Positions 35,963 through 45,174 of a stretch of DNA of 64,000 bases are shown here, one piece after another (the first letter of the stretch is position 1; the number at the start of each line of letters is the position of its first letter). A model generated the notes under the pieces. The model was given only the letters and a program-made list of their open reading frames with translations. It had not been told where the DNA came from and searched no databases. The translations under genes were made by a program, and so were the position numbers. Source of the stretch: Halobacteriales archaeon YIM A00010 (lineage in GTDB: Archaea > Halobacteriota > Halobacteria > Halobacteriales > Haloarculaceae). The DNA is taken from positions 992,001-1,056,000 of the forward strand of contig JAKCFJ010000001.1 in the NCBI GenBank assembly GCA_025041175.1, in the 5' to 3' direction.

Positions 35963-36754
35963 ATGAGCGAGGATGCAGTCCTGCTCGACATCGAGGACGG
36001 AACCGCAACGATCACACTGAACAACGCCGGTGCGCGCAACGCGCTCTCGAAGGAGGTTTCGACCGGCGTCGTCGAGGCGATTCGCACGATCGAGGAGAGC
36101 GACGCCCGCGCCGTCGTGGTGACTGGCGCTGGTGATGCGTTCTGTTCCGGTGGGGACGTTACTGCGATGATGGAGCGAATGAGCGGCGATGCGGAGCTGT
36201 ACGAGGCCGTTCGGCGGATTCACCAGCAGACGAGCCGCGCAATCCAGCGGGTGTATGAGTGTCACCTCCCGACGGTCGCGCTGCTCGACGGCGTCGCGTT
36301 CGGAGCGGGGGCGAACCTCGCTATCGCGTGCGACATCCAACTCGGGAGCGGTGACGCGAAGATCGGCTTCGGATTCCGGAACGTCGGACTCGCTATCGAT
36401 ACGGGGACGTCGTATCTCCTCCCGCGACTCGTGGGGCTGAACACCGCGAAAGAGCTCGTCTTCACCGGCGAAGTGCTCGGCCCCGACCGCGCCGAACAGC
36501 TCGGTCTCATGAACCACGTCTACCACGAGAACTTCGAGGAACAGGCGGCCGAGTTCGTCGAACAGCTCGCAGGCGGACCGACCATCGCGCTCGAAGCCTC
36601 GAAACGAGCGCTCAATCAGGGACTCGAACAGTCGCTCGATCAGGCCATGACTCGCGAAGCCGCCCACCAGGCAGCGGTCTTCGAAACCCACGACCACCGA
36701 GAAGGCGCATCCGCGTTCATGGAGCGCCGTGAACCCGAATTCACCGGGGAATAG
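35963..36754 (+). CDS. Enoyl-CoA hydratase/isomerase
   Basis: A 263-residue crotonase-fold protein: VVTGAGDAFCSGGDVTAM (oxyanion-hole GG), GVAFGAGANLAIACDIQLGS and FGFRNVGLAIDTGTSYLLPR. The AATTATG run ~27 bases upstream suits a leaderless start at 35963; an ATG at 35936 is an alternative. The residue aligned with one of the two catalytic Glu of hydratases (in GFRNVGL, normally P-E) appears not to be Glu, so isomerase or another crotonase activity is possible. Confidence 0.87.
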   Translation: MSEDAVLLDIEDGTATITLNNAGARNALSKEVSTGVVEAIRTIEESDARAVVVTGAGDAFCSGGDVTAMMERMSGDAELYEAVRRIHQQTSRAIQRVYECHLPTVALLDGVAFGAGANLAIACDIQLGSGDAKIGFGFRNVGLAIDTGTSYLLPRLVGLNTAKELVFTGEVLGPDRAEQLGLMNHVYHENFEEQAAEFVEQLAGGPTIALEASKRALNQGLEQSLDQAMTREAAHQAAVFETHDHREGASAFMERREPEFTGE

Positions 36755-36979
36755 CCGAACGGACGCCGATACCATCCTCGGTACGAACAGACACCCAGTT
36801 CGTCGTCGCCAGTTCGGCAACTCTTTGTGGAATTCTTATAGTTTATTCATGCTGCCTTTCCGGCCCCAGATCTGACGACAAGCGGTGTGCTGCGGGCACT
36901 CGCTCCCGTCCCGGTGTCGATCAGTAGCCGATTCTGTCTTAATCCCATCACTTATACGTAGTCGAATCGAGTGGCGTGT

Positions 36980-37822
36980 ATGGTGTCCAGTCCGGACTTG
37001 AGCGGTCGAACCGCGTTCATCACGGGAACGACCCGCGGGATCGGCAAGCAGATCGCACTCGGCCTCGCAGAGGCGGGGTGTAACATCGTTTCGACGGGGA
37101 AGACGGTCGAAGAGGGCGGGGAGTTGCCGGGAACGATCCACCAAACCGCCCGAGAATGCGAAGAACTCGGCGTCCAGTCCCACGCGATTCAGCTGAATCT
37201 CCGCGATGAGGAGAACGTTCGCGGGGCCGTTGAGGAGGCGATCGACGTGTTCGGCGAGATCGACATCGTCATCAACAACGCGAGCGCCATCCAGTTGGCC
37301 CGCGTCGAGGACATGCCGGCCGACCGGTTCGATCTGATGACCGACGTCAACATCCGTGGGACGTATCTCACCAGCCGGGCGTTCGTTCCTCACCTGCGCG
37401 AGCTGGGAGGGGGCCACATCCTGACCAACGCGCCGCCGATCACCCAGGATCGATCGCCGGGCAGCGCCGCGTATTCGTGGTCGAAGCTCGGGATGTCGTT
37501 CGTGACGCTTTCACTCGCCGACGAACTTGCGTCCGACGGCATCGCAGCCAACACCGTTTGGCCGGTGACGGCCATCGATACGCGCGCAACGCGGTATTTC
37601 GGGATGGGAACCGAAGACGACTGGCGAACACCGGAGATCGTGTCCGACGCCGTGCTCGAAATCCTCAGCCGCGATCCCGACCGGTTCACTGGCAACACGC
37701 TCTACGATGAGGATGTCCTCCGAGACGCCGGCGTCGAGGACTTCTCCCAGTACAACCTCACGGAGGGCGATCCAGCACCACTGTCTGCCCAGATGTTCGA
37801 TCCGAGCTACGAACGCCCGTAA
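36980..37822 (+). CDS. Short-chain dehydrogenase (HSDL2-like SDR)
   Basis: A 280-residue SDR. The NADP-binding motif is GTTRGIGKQIAL, and NNAS and YSWSK (YxxxK) are present. In the segment before the Tyr, where a catalytic Ser is expected (ILNxSPP in HSDL2-type enzymes), this protein has ILTNAPPITQ, i.e. Ala. That could abolish or modify catalysis. It is shorter than HSDL2, lacking its SCP2 domain. Context suggests lipid metabolism. Confidence 0.85.
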   Translation: MVSSPDLSGRTAFITGTTRGIGKQIALGLAEAGCNIVSTGKTVEEGGELPGTIHQTARECEELGVQSHAIQLNLRDEENVRGAVEEAIDVFGEIDIVINNASAIQLARVEDMPADRFDLMTDVNIRGTYLTSRAFVPHLRELGGGHILTNAPPITQDRSPGSAAYSWSKLGMSFVTLSLADELASDGIAANTVWPVTAIDTRATRYFGMGTEDDWRTPEIVSDAVLEILSRDPDRFTGNTLYDEDVLRDAGVEDFSQYNLTEGDPAPLSAQMFDPSYERP

Positions 37823-37953
37823 CGCGCTGTTTCTGGCGTGGCCGACGGTTGTGCTCGATGGGAGATGACCGCCGCTGACGCTGAAACGACATATCGAGGA
37901 TAGCAAGCGCTGGCTGTGTCGTGCCTTCGCAAAAAATGGATCCGACCGTACCT

Positions 37954-38178
37954 CTAGCCCGAAAGGACGGCCACGTCGTTGTCGTCGGCCTGGACGCCCA
38001 GGACGTTGGTGCTGATGTTGTTCGCCGTGTCGTCAACATCAACGAGGTCGTTATCGTTGACGATCGTGTCACAACCGCTGTTGATCTCGGTCTGTTCGGC
38101 CGCGGCGGTACCAGCCCCGCCTGCGATGAGCGCCACGAGCAAAGCAACGGTCAGTGCGGTTCGGAATGTTCGTGTCAT
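37954..38178 (-). CDS. Small secreted repeat protein, one module
   Basis: A 74-residue protein with a signal peptide (RTFRTALTVALLVALIAG, cleavage near AAA-EQ) and one ~46-residue module. The module runs from AEQTEINSG through VNDNDLVDVDD to NISTNVLGVQADDNDVAVLS. It is a paralogue of the two-module gene at 38620-39033, with an almost identical signal peptide. The alternating small, Asn and Val pattern looks beta-rich; a surface or matrix role is a guess. One Cys (NSGCDT) is unique to this copy. Confidence 0.65.
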   Translation of the reverse strand: MTRTFRTALTVALLVALIAGGAGTAAAEQTEINSGCDTIVNDNDLVDVDDTANNISTNVLGVQADDNDVAVLSG

Positions 38179-38619
38179 GGTTGAATCTTCGCTGGGGGCA
38201 GATCACGGCTGAACGGATACATCACCCATCCTTGGCGCCAACCCGATGCGGCGGAAAGCAGCACAACCGATACGACTGACGCCGACAGGCATGCCAATCG
38301 AAAGTCAGTAGTATCACTCATACTGATGTTCCACCGATCGTGTCAATATACTTGATATCTTATGATAGGTGTGGGTGATGCTTTGTGTCATTCCCCAGTA
38401 TCGCTGTTACCGAGGAGGAGGATATAAAACGTGCCGGTGTATCAAACGATGACCTGATCGATAGAAACCCTGTCGTGGGATCCCGATGGATCGAACCGCT
38501 ATCAGGGGCGGTGACAGGGGACGACAACGACGCTGACGGTACGGATCCGACTATATCAATGCCATCACGCAACGGGGTATTCATCCACTCCCGTTAAAAA
38601 ATGAAGCAGCGTCGCTCCT
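38179..38619. repeat. Leader region duplicated with the secreted-repeat genes, copy 1
   Basis: The first ~285 bases upstream of the one-module gene match the region upstream of the two-module gene (39034 to about 39320). Conserved blocks are TGGTTGAATCTTCGCTGGGG next to the ATG, ATGCTTTGTGTCATTCCCC and CCGAGGAGGAGGA, followed by ATAAAACGTGCC. The minus strand has TATA-like TTTTATAT near 38420, ~240 bases from the start codon. The promoter may thus sit behind a long leader. The remainder is unique. Confidence 0.6.
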
Positions 38620-39033
38620 CTATTCGGAGAGGATGACCAGGACGTTGTCGTCGGCCTGAACGCCCAGGACGTTGGTGCTGATGTTGTTCAGGCTGTCGTC
38701 AATGTCGACGACGTCGTCGTCGTTAACGACAGTGGTTTCGCCGCTGTTGATCTCGGTCTGTTCACCCGTCGACTGATGCTCGTCCCGTTCGTCCATCTGA
38801 TCCTTATCCACATCTGAGAGGACGATTAGGGTGTTGTCGTCGACCTGAACGCCCAGGACGTTGGTGCTGATGTTGTTCAGGACATTGTCGAGCTCGACAA
38901 CGTCGTTGTCGTTGACGACAGTGGTTTCGCCGCTGTTGATCTCGGTCTGTTCGGCCGCGGCGGTACCAGCCCCGCCTGCGATGAGCGTCACGAGCAGGAC
39001 AGCGGTCAGTGCGGTTCGGAATGTTCGTGTCAT
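38620..39033 (-). CDS. Small secreted repeat protein, two modules
   Basis: A 137-residue protein with the same signal peptide as its neighbour. It has two ~46-residue modules (AEQTEINSGETTVVNDNDVV with NISTNVLGVQVDDNTLIVLS, then EQTEINSGETTVVNDDDVVD with NISTNVLGVQADDNVLVILS). They are joined by a charged linker (DKDQMDERDEHQSTG). Each module contains an NIS sequon. Internal duplication plus gene duplication marks a rapidly evolving surface-exposed family. Confidence 0.68.
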   Translation of the reverse strand: MTRTFRTALTAVLLVTLIAGGAGTAAAEQTEINSGETTVVNDNDVVELDNVLNNISTNVLGVQVDDNTLIVLSDVDKDQMDERDEHQSTGEQTEINSGETTVVNDDDVVDIDDSLNNISTNVLGVQADDNVLVILSE

Positions 39034-39429
39034 GGTTGAATCTTCGCTGGGGTCCGATCACGACTGAACGAATACATCACCCATCCTCGGCGCTACCCCG
39101 ACGAGGTCGGGGATCAGTACAGCTGATACGACTGACACCGATTGGCATGCCCATCGAAAATCAGTAGTGTCATCCATACTGAGATTCCGACGTTTATGAT
39201 ATCTATTTGATATCCCACAGTAGATTGTGAGTGATGCTTTGTGTCATTCCCCGTATCGCTGTGTACCGAGGAGGAGGACATAAAACGTGCCGAAGCATCA
39301 AACGCCGATCTGACCGACAGAGGCGCGATCGGCCACACCAACACTATTTCTATCACATCATACCACGGAATTTTAATATGCAGTCAGATGGGTGTCGCGG
39401 GGGGAGGAGTCCAGAACGTCTTTCGGGCG
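39034..39429. repeat. Leader region duplicated with the secreted-repeat genes, copy 2
   Basis: Homologous to 38179 to about 38465 over its first ~290 bases, with scattered substitutions and small indels. After about 39320 the similarity stops. The remaining ~100 bases before the convergent propeller gene hold no recognisable feature. Confidence 0.6.
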
Positions 39430-40617
39430 TCACGCCGATTCGAGACAGTACAGTGTTTGATCCGTCCCGTCACACGCCACAAAGAGGGCGCCGTCTGCGA
39501 CCGCGAGTCCGCCAACGGCGGAAGGAGTCGGGTGCGACCAGCGTTTTGCGCCCGTTCGTATCGTACCGATTCCGACACCGCCGTCGGCCGCGAACGCATA
39601 GACTGCATCGCCGCTGCTGAGATACAGCGTGTCGCCGGCAGCGACGGGAGCAGCCGCGTCGTATGGTTCGTCGATCCGCCATTTCGTCTCCTCGTCGTAC
39701 TCTTGGATCGCTGTGAAACCCTCGCTGCCGACCGAATAGAACGTGGGGTTAGTGTAAATAGGAGCCGAATTTGCCCACTCGTTGTCGATCGTCCAACGGG
39801 TCGTTCCAGCTTCTGGCCCCCCTTGTAGCAAGCGCAGCGGCCCGCCGTCGGTGTGGACGGTGACGCCGTCCGAACAGGGAACCATCGTCTCCACGCCGTT
39901 ATCCACCGTACTGCGCCACGCTTCGCGCGGCGATATATCAGTATCTTCCCAGTAAAACGCGTACACCCCACCGTCACGCGTCCCCGCGTAGAGAATGAAC
40001 GTCCGGAACCCGAACGCCGAAGCTGTGCCGGACAAGTCTCTGCGCCACACACGCTTTCCAGTCTGGGGACCGAGACCGAGCATTGTTCCAGATGTCGTTC
40101 CGGCAACGAGGTGTGGATCGGGTACCCCTTCGCCCGCGACGACGGTGAGTGCAGCGTACCCGTGGTCGTCGTCGGTGTGTGACCACTGCGGTGTGCCCGT
40201 TTCCGCGTCGAGAGCGTACAGGCTCTCGCCGTCCGTCGTATACAGATGTCCGTCGTAAACAATGGGTGATGAGAGGTTCGTGTCCTCCGGAGTGGCAAAC
40301 CGCCACTGTTCGCTCCCACTGCCCACATCGAGGGCGAGCAGTGCCCTCGCCGTCGGGAAATATACCGAGCCGTCCACGATCGCTGGCGTTCCGGACGCCG
40401 ATCCTTCCGTGACGGTCCAGCGTTCGCGGACGCTCTCGCGGGGCGCTTTCGCATTCGAAACGTACGCCGTATTGGCGCTATCGGCCCGTGGTCGTGGCCA
40501 GTCGGTCTCCGTGCTCGTTCCGGGCTGGACGGACGAATCACCACCACTCAGACAGCCGGCGAGCAACGTGGCTGTTAGACACCCCGCACTACCGAGAAAC
40601 CCACGTCGTGATTCCAT
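39430..40617 (-). CDS. Tat lipoprotein with PQQ-binding-like beta-propeller
   Basis: A 395-residue exported protein. MESRRGFLGSAG is a twin-arginine signal and LLAGCLSGG the lipobox. Repeated propeller blades follow: VYFPTARALLALDVGSGSEQ, LYTTDGESLYALDAETGTPQ and DAVYAFAADGGVG. There is no sign of quinone ligands or catalytic residues; BamB-like binding or scaffold functions are common for such proteins. The start ATG at 40617 immediately precedes the Tat motif; upstream in-frame sequence is not protein-like. Confidence 0.83.
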   Translation of the reverse strand: MESRRGFLGSAGCLTATLLAGCLSGGDSSVQPGTSTETDWPRPRADSANTAYVSNAKAPRESVRERWTVTEGSASGTPAIVDGSVYFPTARALLALDVGSGSEQWRFATPEDTNLSSPIVYDGHLYTTDGESLYALDAETGTPQWSHTDDDHGYAALTVVAGEGVPDPHLVAGTTSGTMLGLGPQTGKRVWRRDLSGTASAFGFRTFILYAGTRDGGVYAFYWEDTDISPREAWRSTVDNGVETMVPCSDGVTVHTDGGPLRLLQGGPEAGTTRWTIDNEWANSAPIYTNPTFYSVGSEGFTAIQEYDEETKWRIDEPYDAAAPVAAGDTLYLSSGDAVYAFAADGGVGIGTIRTGAKRWSHPTPSAVGGLAVADGALFVACDGTDQTLYCLESA

Positions 40618-40772
40618 TGAGTAGAATTGATAAACGGATGGTATGTGTTTTGTGGTGTGAGCAGTTTGTGGTAGCTGTTCTCGATACTGAACAAGGGCGG
40701 TTGATACACGGGAAACACGGATGGATGTCCTCGGAACGCCGTGTCTGAATCGACGGAGGTTCACGATTCTGT

Positions 40773-41336
40773 CTATGAATCTTCATAATATCGCCAGATG
40801 TAGAGCGCTGCGATGCTGCGGTACGGTCGCCACTGCTCGGCCACCTCGACCATCTCCTCGCGGGAACGCTCCCCGTACAGCTCGATCATACCGTTTCTGA
40901 TGCCGAGATCCTTGACCGGAAACACGTCTTCCCGACCGAGCGAAAACATCAGGAACATTTTCGCCGTCCAAACGCCCACACCCCGGATTTCGGTCAGTTC
41001 CTCGATCACCGCTCGGTTCGCCATTCCCTCAAATGAGTCGCGCGTGAGATCGTTCTCCGCGAACGCTCGGGCAGCGTTCCGAATGTATTCGATTTTCTGC
41101 CGTGAGACGCCTCGTTCCTCGAGTTCGGTTGCATCGGCCCCTAGCAGCGGCTCGGGAGCGATTTCGAAACGATCGAAAACGCGCTCACGGATCGCGTTCG
41201 CCGAGGCAGTCGAAAGCTGCTGATTGAGGATCGAAACGACCAAACGGCGAAAGGGATCCTCCGCAGGTTCGAGAGAAAGCGGCCCATACGCATCGATGAC
41301 CTCGGCGAGAACCGGATCGGACCGTAGTGGTTGCAT
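40773..41336 (-). CDS. alkA: DNA-3-methyladenine glycosylase (HhH-GPD, AlkA-like)
   Basis: A 187-residue HhH-GPD glycosylase. It has ILNQQLSTASANAI, the helix-hairpin-helix LTEIRGVGVWTAKMFLMFSL and the catalytic Asp in FPVKDLGIRNGM. It lacks the N-terminal domain of E. coli AlkA, as expected for archaeal short forms. It excises alkylated purines. The start MQPLRSDPVLAEV is preferred over a GTG 75 bases upstream. Confidence 0.9.
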   Translation of the reverse strand: MQPLRSDPVLAEVIDAYGPLSLEPAEDPFRRLVVSILNQQLSTASANAIRERVFDRFEIAPEPLLGADATELEERGVSRQKIEYIRNAARAFAENDLTRDSFEGMANRAVIEELTEIRGVGVWTAKMFLMFSLGREDVFPVKDLGIRNGMIELYGERSREEMVEVAEQWRPYRSIAALYIWRYYEDS

Positions 41337-41449
41337 CGTTCGTAGTTCGAAAGGTATGAGAGACGAAAAATCCTGCGCCGCTCGCAAGAGTGCCGACCGC
41401 TTGACGACCACTCTGCCCTACGTGAAGCCTCGCCCGGCGTCAATGCGAA

Positions 41450-41752
41450 ATATGTAGACTACTTCCTTCCCTATTACTAACAGTTTGCCCAAACGAGATG
41501 AGAAGGCCACTGTCGCTAGGGCGAGGATGAGGCTGAAATTGCGCTCGAACTGCGACACATCTGTGGTAGCCGCGCCCTCGAAGAGGAGCGACAGGAGCAG
41601 AACTCCCAGATCTTGACGACAAAGATTTCGACGACGGCTGCGATGATGAATACGGGCAGCACCACGAGAAGCAACGTCTCGGCTCCTGAAGCCATATCTG
41701 AGGCGTCAGGCAGGTCAATCAACATGTATGCAACGCCACGATCGGTGGGCAT
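41450..41752 (-). pseudogene. Possible frameshifted small membrane protein
   Basis: The first frame gives MPTDRGVAYMLIDLPD and a strong transmembrane segment (LLLVVLPVFIIAAVVEIFVV). It then degenerates into Ser/Arg-rich sequence. The third frame continues well, with LGVLLLSLLFEGAATTDVSQ and later FSLILALATVAF, to a stop near 41420. One frameshift around 41600 would join them. I do not recognise the family. Confidence 0.3.
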
Positions 41753-41790
41753 GGTGCGGCGTCACTGAATACCGAGCTAGACAGCCAGAA

Positions 41791-43611
41791 TCATACACGG
41801 ACGCCCCAGAAGAACGCAATCCCGAGAACGGTGACAACTGACAGGAGCAACTGCAACGGCGCTCCAACGCGGAGGAAGTCCGAGAACGTGTATCCACCGG
41901 GCCCGTAAACGAAGAGATTCGTCTGATAGCCCACGGGTGTCATGAAGGCGGTCGAGGCTGCGAATGTCACGGCCAACACGAACGCGAACGCGTTCGCTCC
42001 GATCGACTGTGCAGCGCTGGCAGCGACGGGGATCATCAACACGACGCTCGCGTTGTTGCTGATAACACTCGTCAACAGACCAGTCGCGAGATAGAACACC
42101 CACAGGACGCCGATCGCTGGCAGGAATGTTGCCGTCGAGGCGACGGCGTTCCCGAGGAGCGCAGCAGCTCCCGTCTGCTGCAGGGCAATTCCCAGTGGGA
42201 TAACACCTGCCAGGAGGAAGATCACGTTCCACTCGACGGACGAATAGAGTTCGGTCGGTTTGAGGACGCCGGTAAAGACCATCGCTACCACCCCCGCTAA
42301 CGCCGAGACGACGAGCGGAAGGATATTTAATGCTGGCAGTGCGACGACGCCGGCGATGATACCAACCGCGAACGGGATCTTCTCGGTCCGATAGGTCACC
42401 TCGTCGAACTCGTGTGCGACGATGAAGTCCTCGTTCTCAACGAGTCGAGTGAGGCTATCGGGCGGTGCCTGCACGAGGAGTGTGTCACCGACACGAATAC
42501 GGATGTCTTCGAATCGGTCCTGGACTACGTCACCACGGGTTCGAAAGGCGAGGACGTTCGCGTCGTAGCGGTGACGGAACGTCGAACTCGCGAGGGTTTC
42601 GCCGACGAGAAACGACCCTGACGGAATGACAACCTCGGTGAGGACAGGTTCCTCTTCGTCTGGATACAGGTCGTCTTCGGTTCGGGGACCCCCCGACAGT
42701 ATGAGTCCTTCCGCGGTCATGATGTGTTCGAGCGTCTCCCGGTTCGTTCTGAGTCGGAGCGTGTCGTTCTCGTGAATCTCCTTGCGCGCCAGCAGGTTGG
42801 AGAAGCGCTCACTGTCTCGAAGCAGCTGTAATACGTCGATATCGAGATCATCCTCTCCCAACGCTTCACCGACAGTCTGCCCGATCAACGACGAATTCGC
42901 AGGGACGACGACGTCTGCGAGGTACTCCTGGAGGGCATACCCCTCGACGAGGTCCTCGTCGGCTGGAACTCGCTCGGGAAGTAATCGAACGCCGATCGTC
43001 ATGAGATAGATGGCTCCGACCGCGAAGACAATGACCCCGAGCTTGGTGAACTCGAACATTCCGAATGCGTGCAACCCGAGACCGGGAGACTCTGCACCGA
43101 GTTGGGCTGCGATATCGCTCGCGAGAATGTTCGTCGATGTCCCGATGAGTGTCAGCGTTCCTCCAAGCATCGAGGCGAACGACAGCGGGATGAGCAGCTT
43201 CGACGGTGAAGTCTTGCCGTTATGTGCGAGATCGTTGATGACCGGAACCAGAATAGCCACGACCGGTGTATTGTTGATGGCCCCTGAGACCGGTCCGGTG
43301 ATTCCGATCGTCGCGGCAAGTTGCTTGCGCTGGTCGGTACCGGCGAACGTGGCCATCCTCTGGCCGATCAGCTGGACGATGCCGGTTCGGTTGATCCCCG
43401 TGCTCAGGATGAGCATGGCCAGCACAGTAATCGTGGCCGGGTTGGCAAATCCCGAGATTCCCTCCTGCGGGGAAATTTGTGTCCACGGCTCGAGAACCAT
43501 CAACAAAACCATCACCAGGATGGCGGTGACGTCGATCGGGAACCATTCGGTCACAAACAAAACGAGCGCGAGAAGAATGAGGGCGAAAACCACGAGCATC
43601 TCAGTCGTCAT
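41791..43611 (-). CDS. SLC13-family (DASS) permease with TrkA-C domains
   Basis: About 606 residues from the ATG giving MTTEMLVVFALILLALVLF; an ATG 93 bases upstream would add a hydrophobic leader. Two sets of transmembrane helices carry the duplicated hairpin motifs INNTPVVAILVPVI and ISNNASVVLMIPVA. They flank two central RCK_C/TrkA-C domains (about 180-370). This fits the SLC13/CitT family of divalent anion:Na+ symporters (sulfate or dicarboxylates). The regulatory domains suggest ligand gating. Confidence 0.9.
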   Translation of the reverse strand: MTTEMLVVFALILLALVLFVTEWFPIDVTAILVMVLLMVLEPWTQISPQEGISGFANPATITVLAMLILSTGINRTGIVQLIGQRMATFAGTDQRKQLAATIGITGPVSGAINNTPVVAILVPVINDLAHNGKTSPSKLLIPLSFASMLGGTLTLIGTSTNILASDIAAQLGAESPGLGLHAFGMFEFTKLGVIVFAVGAIYLMTIGVRLLPERVPADEDLVEGYALQEYLADVVVPANSSLIGQTVGEALGEDDLDIDVLQLLRDSERFSNLLARKEIHENDTLRLRTNRETLEHIMTAEGLILSGGPRTEDDLYPDEEEPVLTEVVIPSGSFLVGETLASSTFRHRYDANVLAFRTRGDVVQDRFEDIRIRVGDTLLVQAPPDSLTRLVENEDFIVAHEFDEVTYRTEKIPFAVGIIAGVVALPALNILPLVVSALAGVVAMVFTGVLKPTELYSSVEWNVIFLLAGVIPLGIALQQTGAAALLGNAVASTATFLPAIGVLWVFYLATGLLTSVISNNASVVLMIPVAASAAQSIGANAFAFVLAVTFAASTAFMTPVGYQTNLFVYGPGGYTFSDFLRVGAPLQLLLSVVTVLGIAFFWGVRV

Positions 43612-43704
43612 TGGAGTCGATGCCAGGCCCTGAACTGCCAGAGATGTTGAAGAGAAGGACATACCGAAAAGAGACGCTAACAAGACAAAAGGACTGGTAT
43701 CCAC

Positions 43705-44021
43705 ACCAACTGATTGACTGAGCGTTACAACCCGTGGAGGGATGCGTGATCAATTATATGATAATAATGATATAAAGTAGCACCACCCACCAGAGACGTG
43801 TTATTGGCCAGTCGACTCGGACAGATTCGGCTCCTATCGGCTCTTTTTGTTGTCGGCCATCACCAGAGATAGGAGAGCGACCGGGATAGCACCGTAGGCG
43901 TTCGTCGGTCACCTTACCGTGCCCCAAGATGGTTACAGCGCATTCATTCGTCTTCGACATGGGAGATGCGACGCCTGACGACGAACCACCACATGACAGA
44001 CTGGCTTGTTCTCGTGATAGG
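43705..44021. other. Intergenic region without a supported gene
   Basis: An AT-rich tract around 43750-43785 (ATTATATGATAATAATGATATAAAG) probably contains promoter elements for the upstream side of the SLC13 gene. No coding feature is supported. Confidence 0.4.
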
Positions 44022-44762
44022 TTACAGGTACGCCGCGTCCCAGCGAGTCGCCTTGCGTAGATTTCCACACTGATTGCACTTGATGTGTCCCATCGAATCC
44101 ATGGCGTTGTCCGTTGTATCACAGTTCGAGCAGTACCAGCCGTAGAGCTGCGTTCGGTCTTGCTCCAGATACGATGGGTGGAACGGCCCGGACGATCCCC
44201 GAGAACTCTCCTCGAAGTCAACGTATATCTGCTCACCATCGGTCGCGGTTCGTGGTGCTAATTCGCCGAGTTCAGTTCCTTCCTCACCGTAGACGTTCTC
44301 GACGTGGACGTTGCCAGCGATCGTGATCGTCCGGTCGTAGAGTTTCTCGAAGCCGTGAGTCGTATAGAAGTGGTTGCCCTCATCGTTCTCAGCCAGAACC
44401 AACCCCGTGATGCGCTCGGTGCCACGCTCTGTGAGCAGTTCTCGTGTCGCATCGAAGAGTTCCGTGGCGATGTGTCGTCCACGGTGCTCGGGAGCGACGT
44501 GTAGCCACAGGATTCGTCCTTTGTCGACCGTTTCGACAATGTGGCTCTGAGAAAAGCCGACGACATCGTCCTCGTCGGCCGCGACAAGAAACACCATCTC
44601 GTCACTAGCGAGGTATTCGTCGAACGCGTCTGCTGCATACCACTCCTCAATAGCCGTCTCGATTGTCTCATCACCAAGGACACCATACGACGCCGCTAAC
44701 GACTCGCGAGCTATTCGCCGCACCGAATCGATCTCTGTTGCATCAAGCGGTCGAATCTCCAT
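44022..44762 (-). CDS. GNAT acetyltransferase with C-terminal zinc ribbon
   Basis: A 246-residue protein. The N-terminal GNAT domain has LHVAPEHRGRHIATELFDA and EGNHFYTTHGFEKL. The C-terminal ~45 residues form a zinc ribbon (CSNCDTTDNA, then KCNQCGNLRKATRW) with four Cys. The fusion suggests recognition of a protein or nucleic-acid partner by the ribbon. The start is MEIRPLDATEID; two in-frame upstream Met codons are possible. Confidence 0.82.
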   Translation of the reverse strand: MEIRPLDATEIDSVRRIARESLAASYGVLGDETIETAIEEWYAADAFDEYLASDEMVFLVAADEDDVVGFSQSHIVETVDKGRILWLHVAPEHRGRHIATELFDATRELLTERGTERITGLVLAENDEGNHFYTTHGFEKLYDRTITIAGNVHVENVYGEEGTELGELAPRTATDGEQIYVDFEESSRGSSGPFHPSYLEQDRTQLYGWYCSNCDTTDNAMDSMGHIKCNQCGNLRKATRWDAAYL

Positions 44763-44988
44763 ACACATCTGTGGTCGTGAAACCGCATAAACACCCACCT
44801 TCAGCCAGTGTGAGCCCATTTCGACGTGATCGCGCGATCGGAGCGTCGGGGCACAGTGTTGGTCGCGATGTCGAGTGCAGTGCGTAAACGCTGCACAACG
44901 GGGTGCTCCGGACTCGTTTGTACGGCTCTCTCAGTGCTGAATCGAATCGTGGCGACCGAACGCTTTGAATGGTATCACGGATGAGGTA

Positions 44989-45174
44989 CTACTCTCTCTC
45001 AAATAAGGTGTGTGGATCCGTCATTTTCACTGTGTAGACCCGGTCTCGGGGAAGATAGGTGTACTCATCATCACCGTGATGAATCTGCCAGTGGTCTTCA
45101 CGATAGTTCAGATCCTCATCATCAACGTCTTCTGAGACAGTGTCATCCGGCCCCTGATAGACAATCGTTGCCAT
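44989..45174 (-). CDS. Small acidic hypothetical protein
   Basis: A 61-residue protein beginning MATIVYQGPDDTVSEDVDDE, with HWQIHHGDDEYTYLPRDRVY. A short strand-rich protein of the kind common in haloarchaea, with no known family that I recognise. Acidic composition and codon usage support a real gene. Confidence 0.5.
   Translation of the reverse strand: MATIVYQGPDDTVSEDVDDEDLNYREDHWQIHHGDDEYTYLPRDRVYTVKMTDPHTLFERE

Noticed and set aside
39241-39828. A plus-strand frame starting MSFPVSLCTEEEDIK, with a similar short start at 38385
   Set aside because: The shared first ~30 codons come from the duplicated leader, and the rest is antisense to the propeller lipoprotein. I keep the leader duplication as a finding but not a gene.
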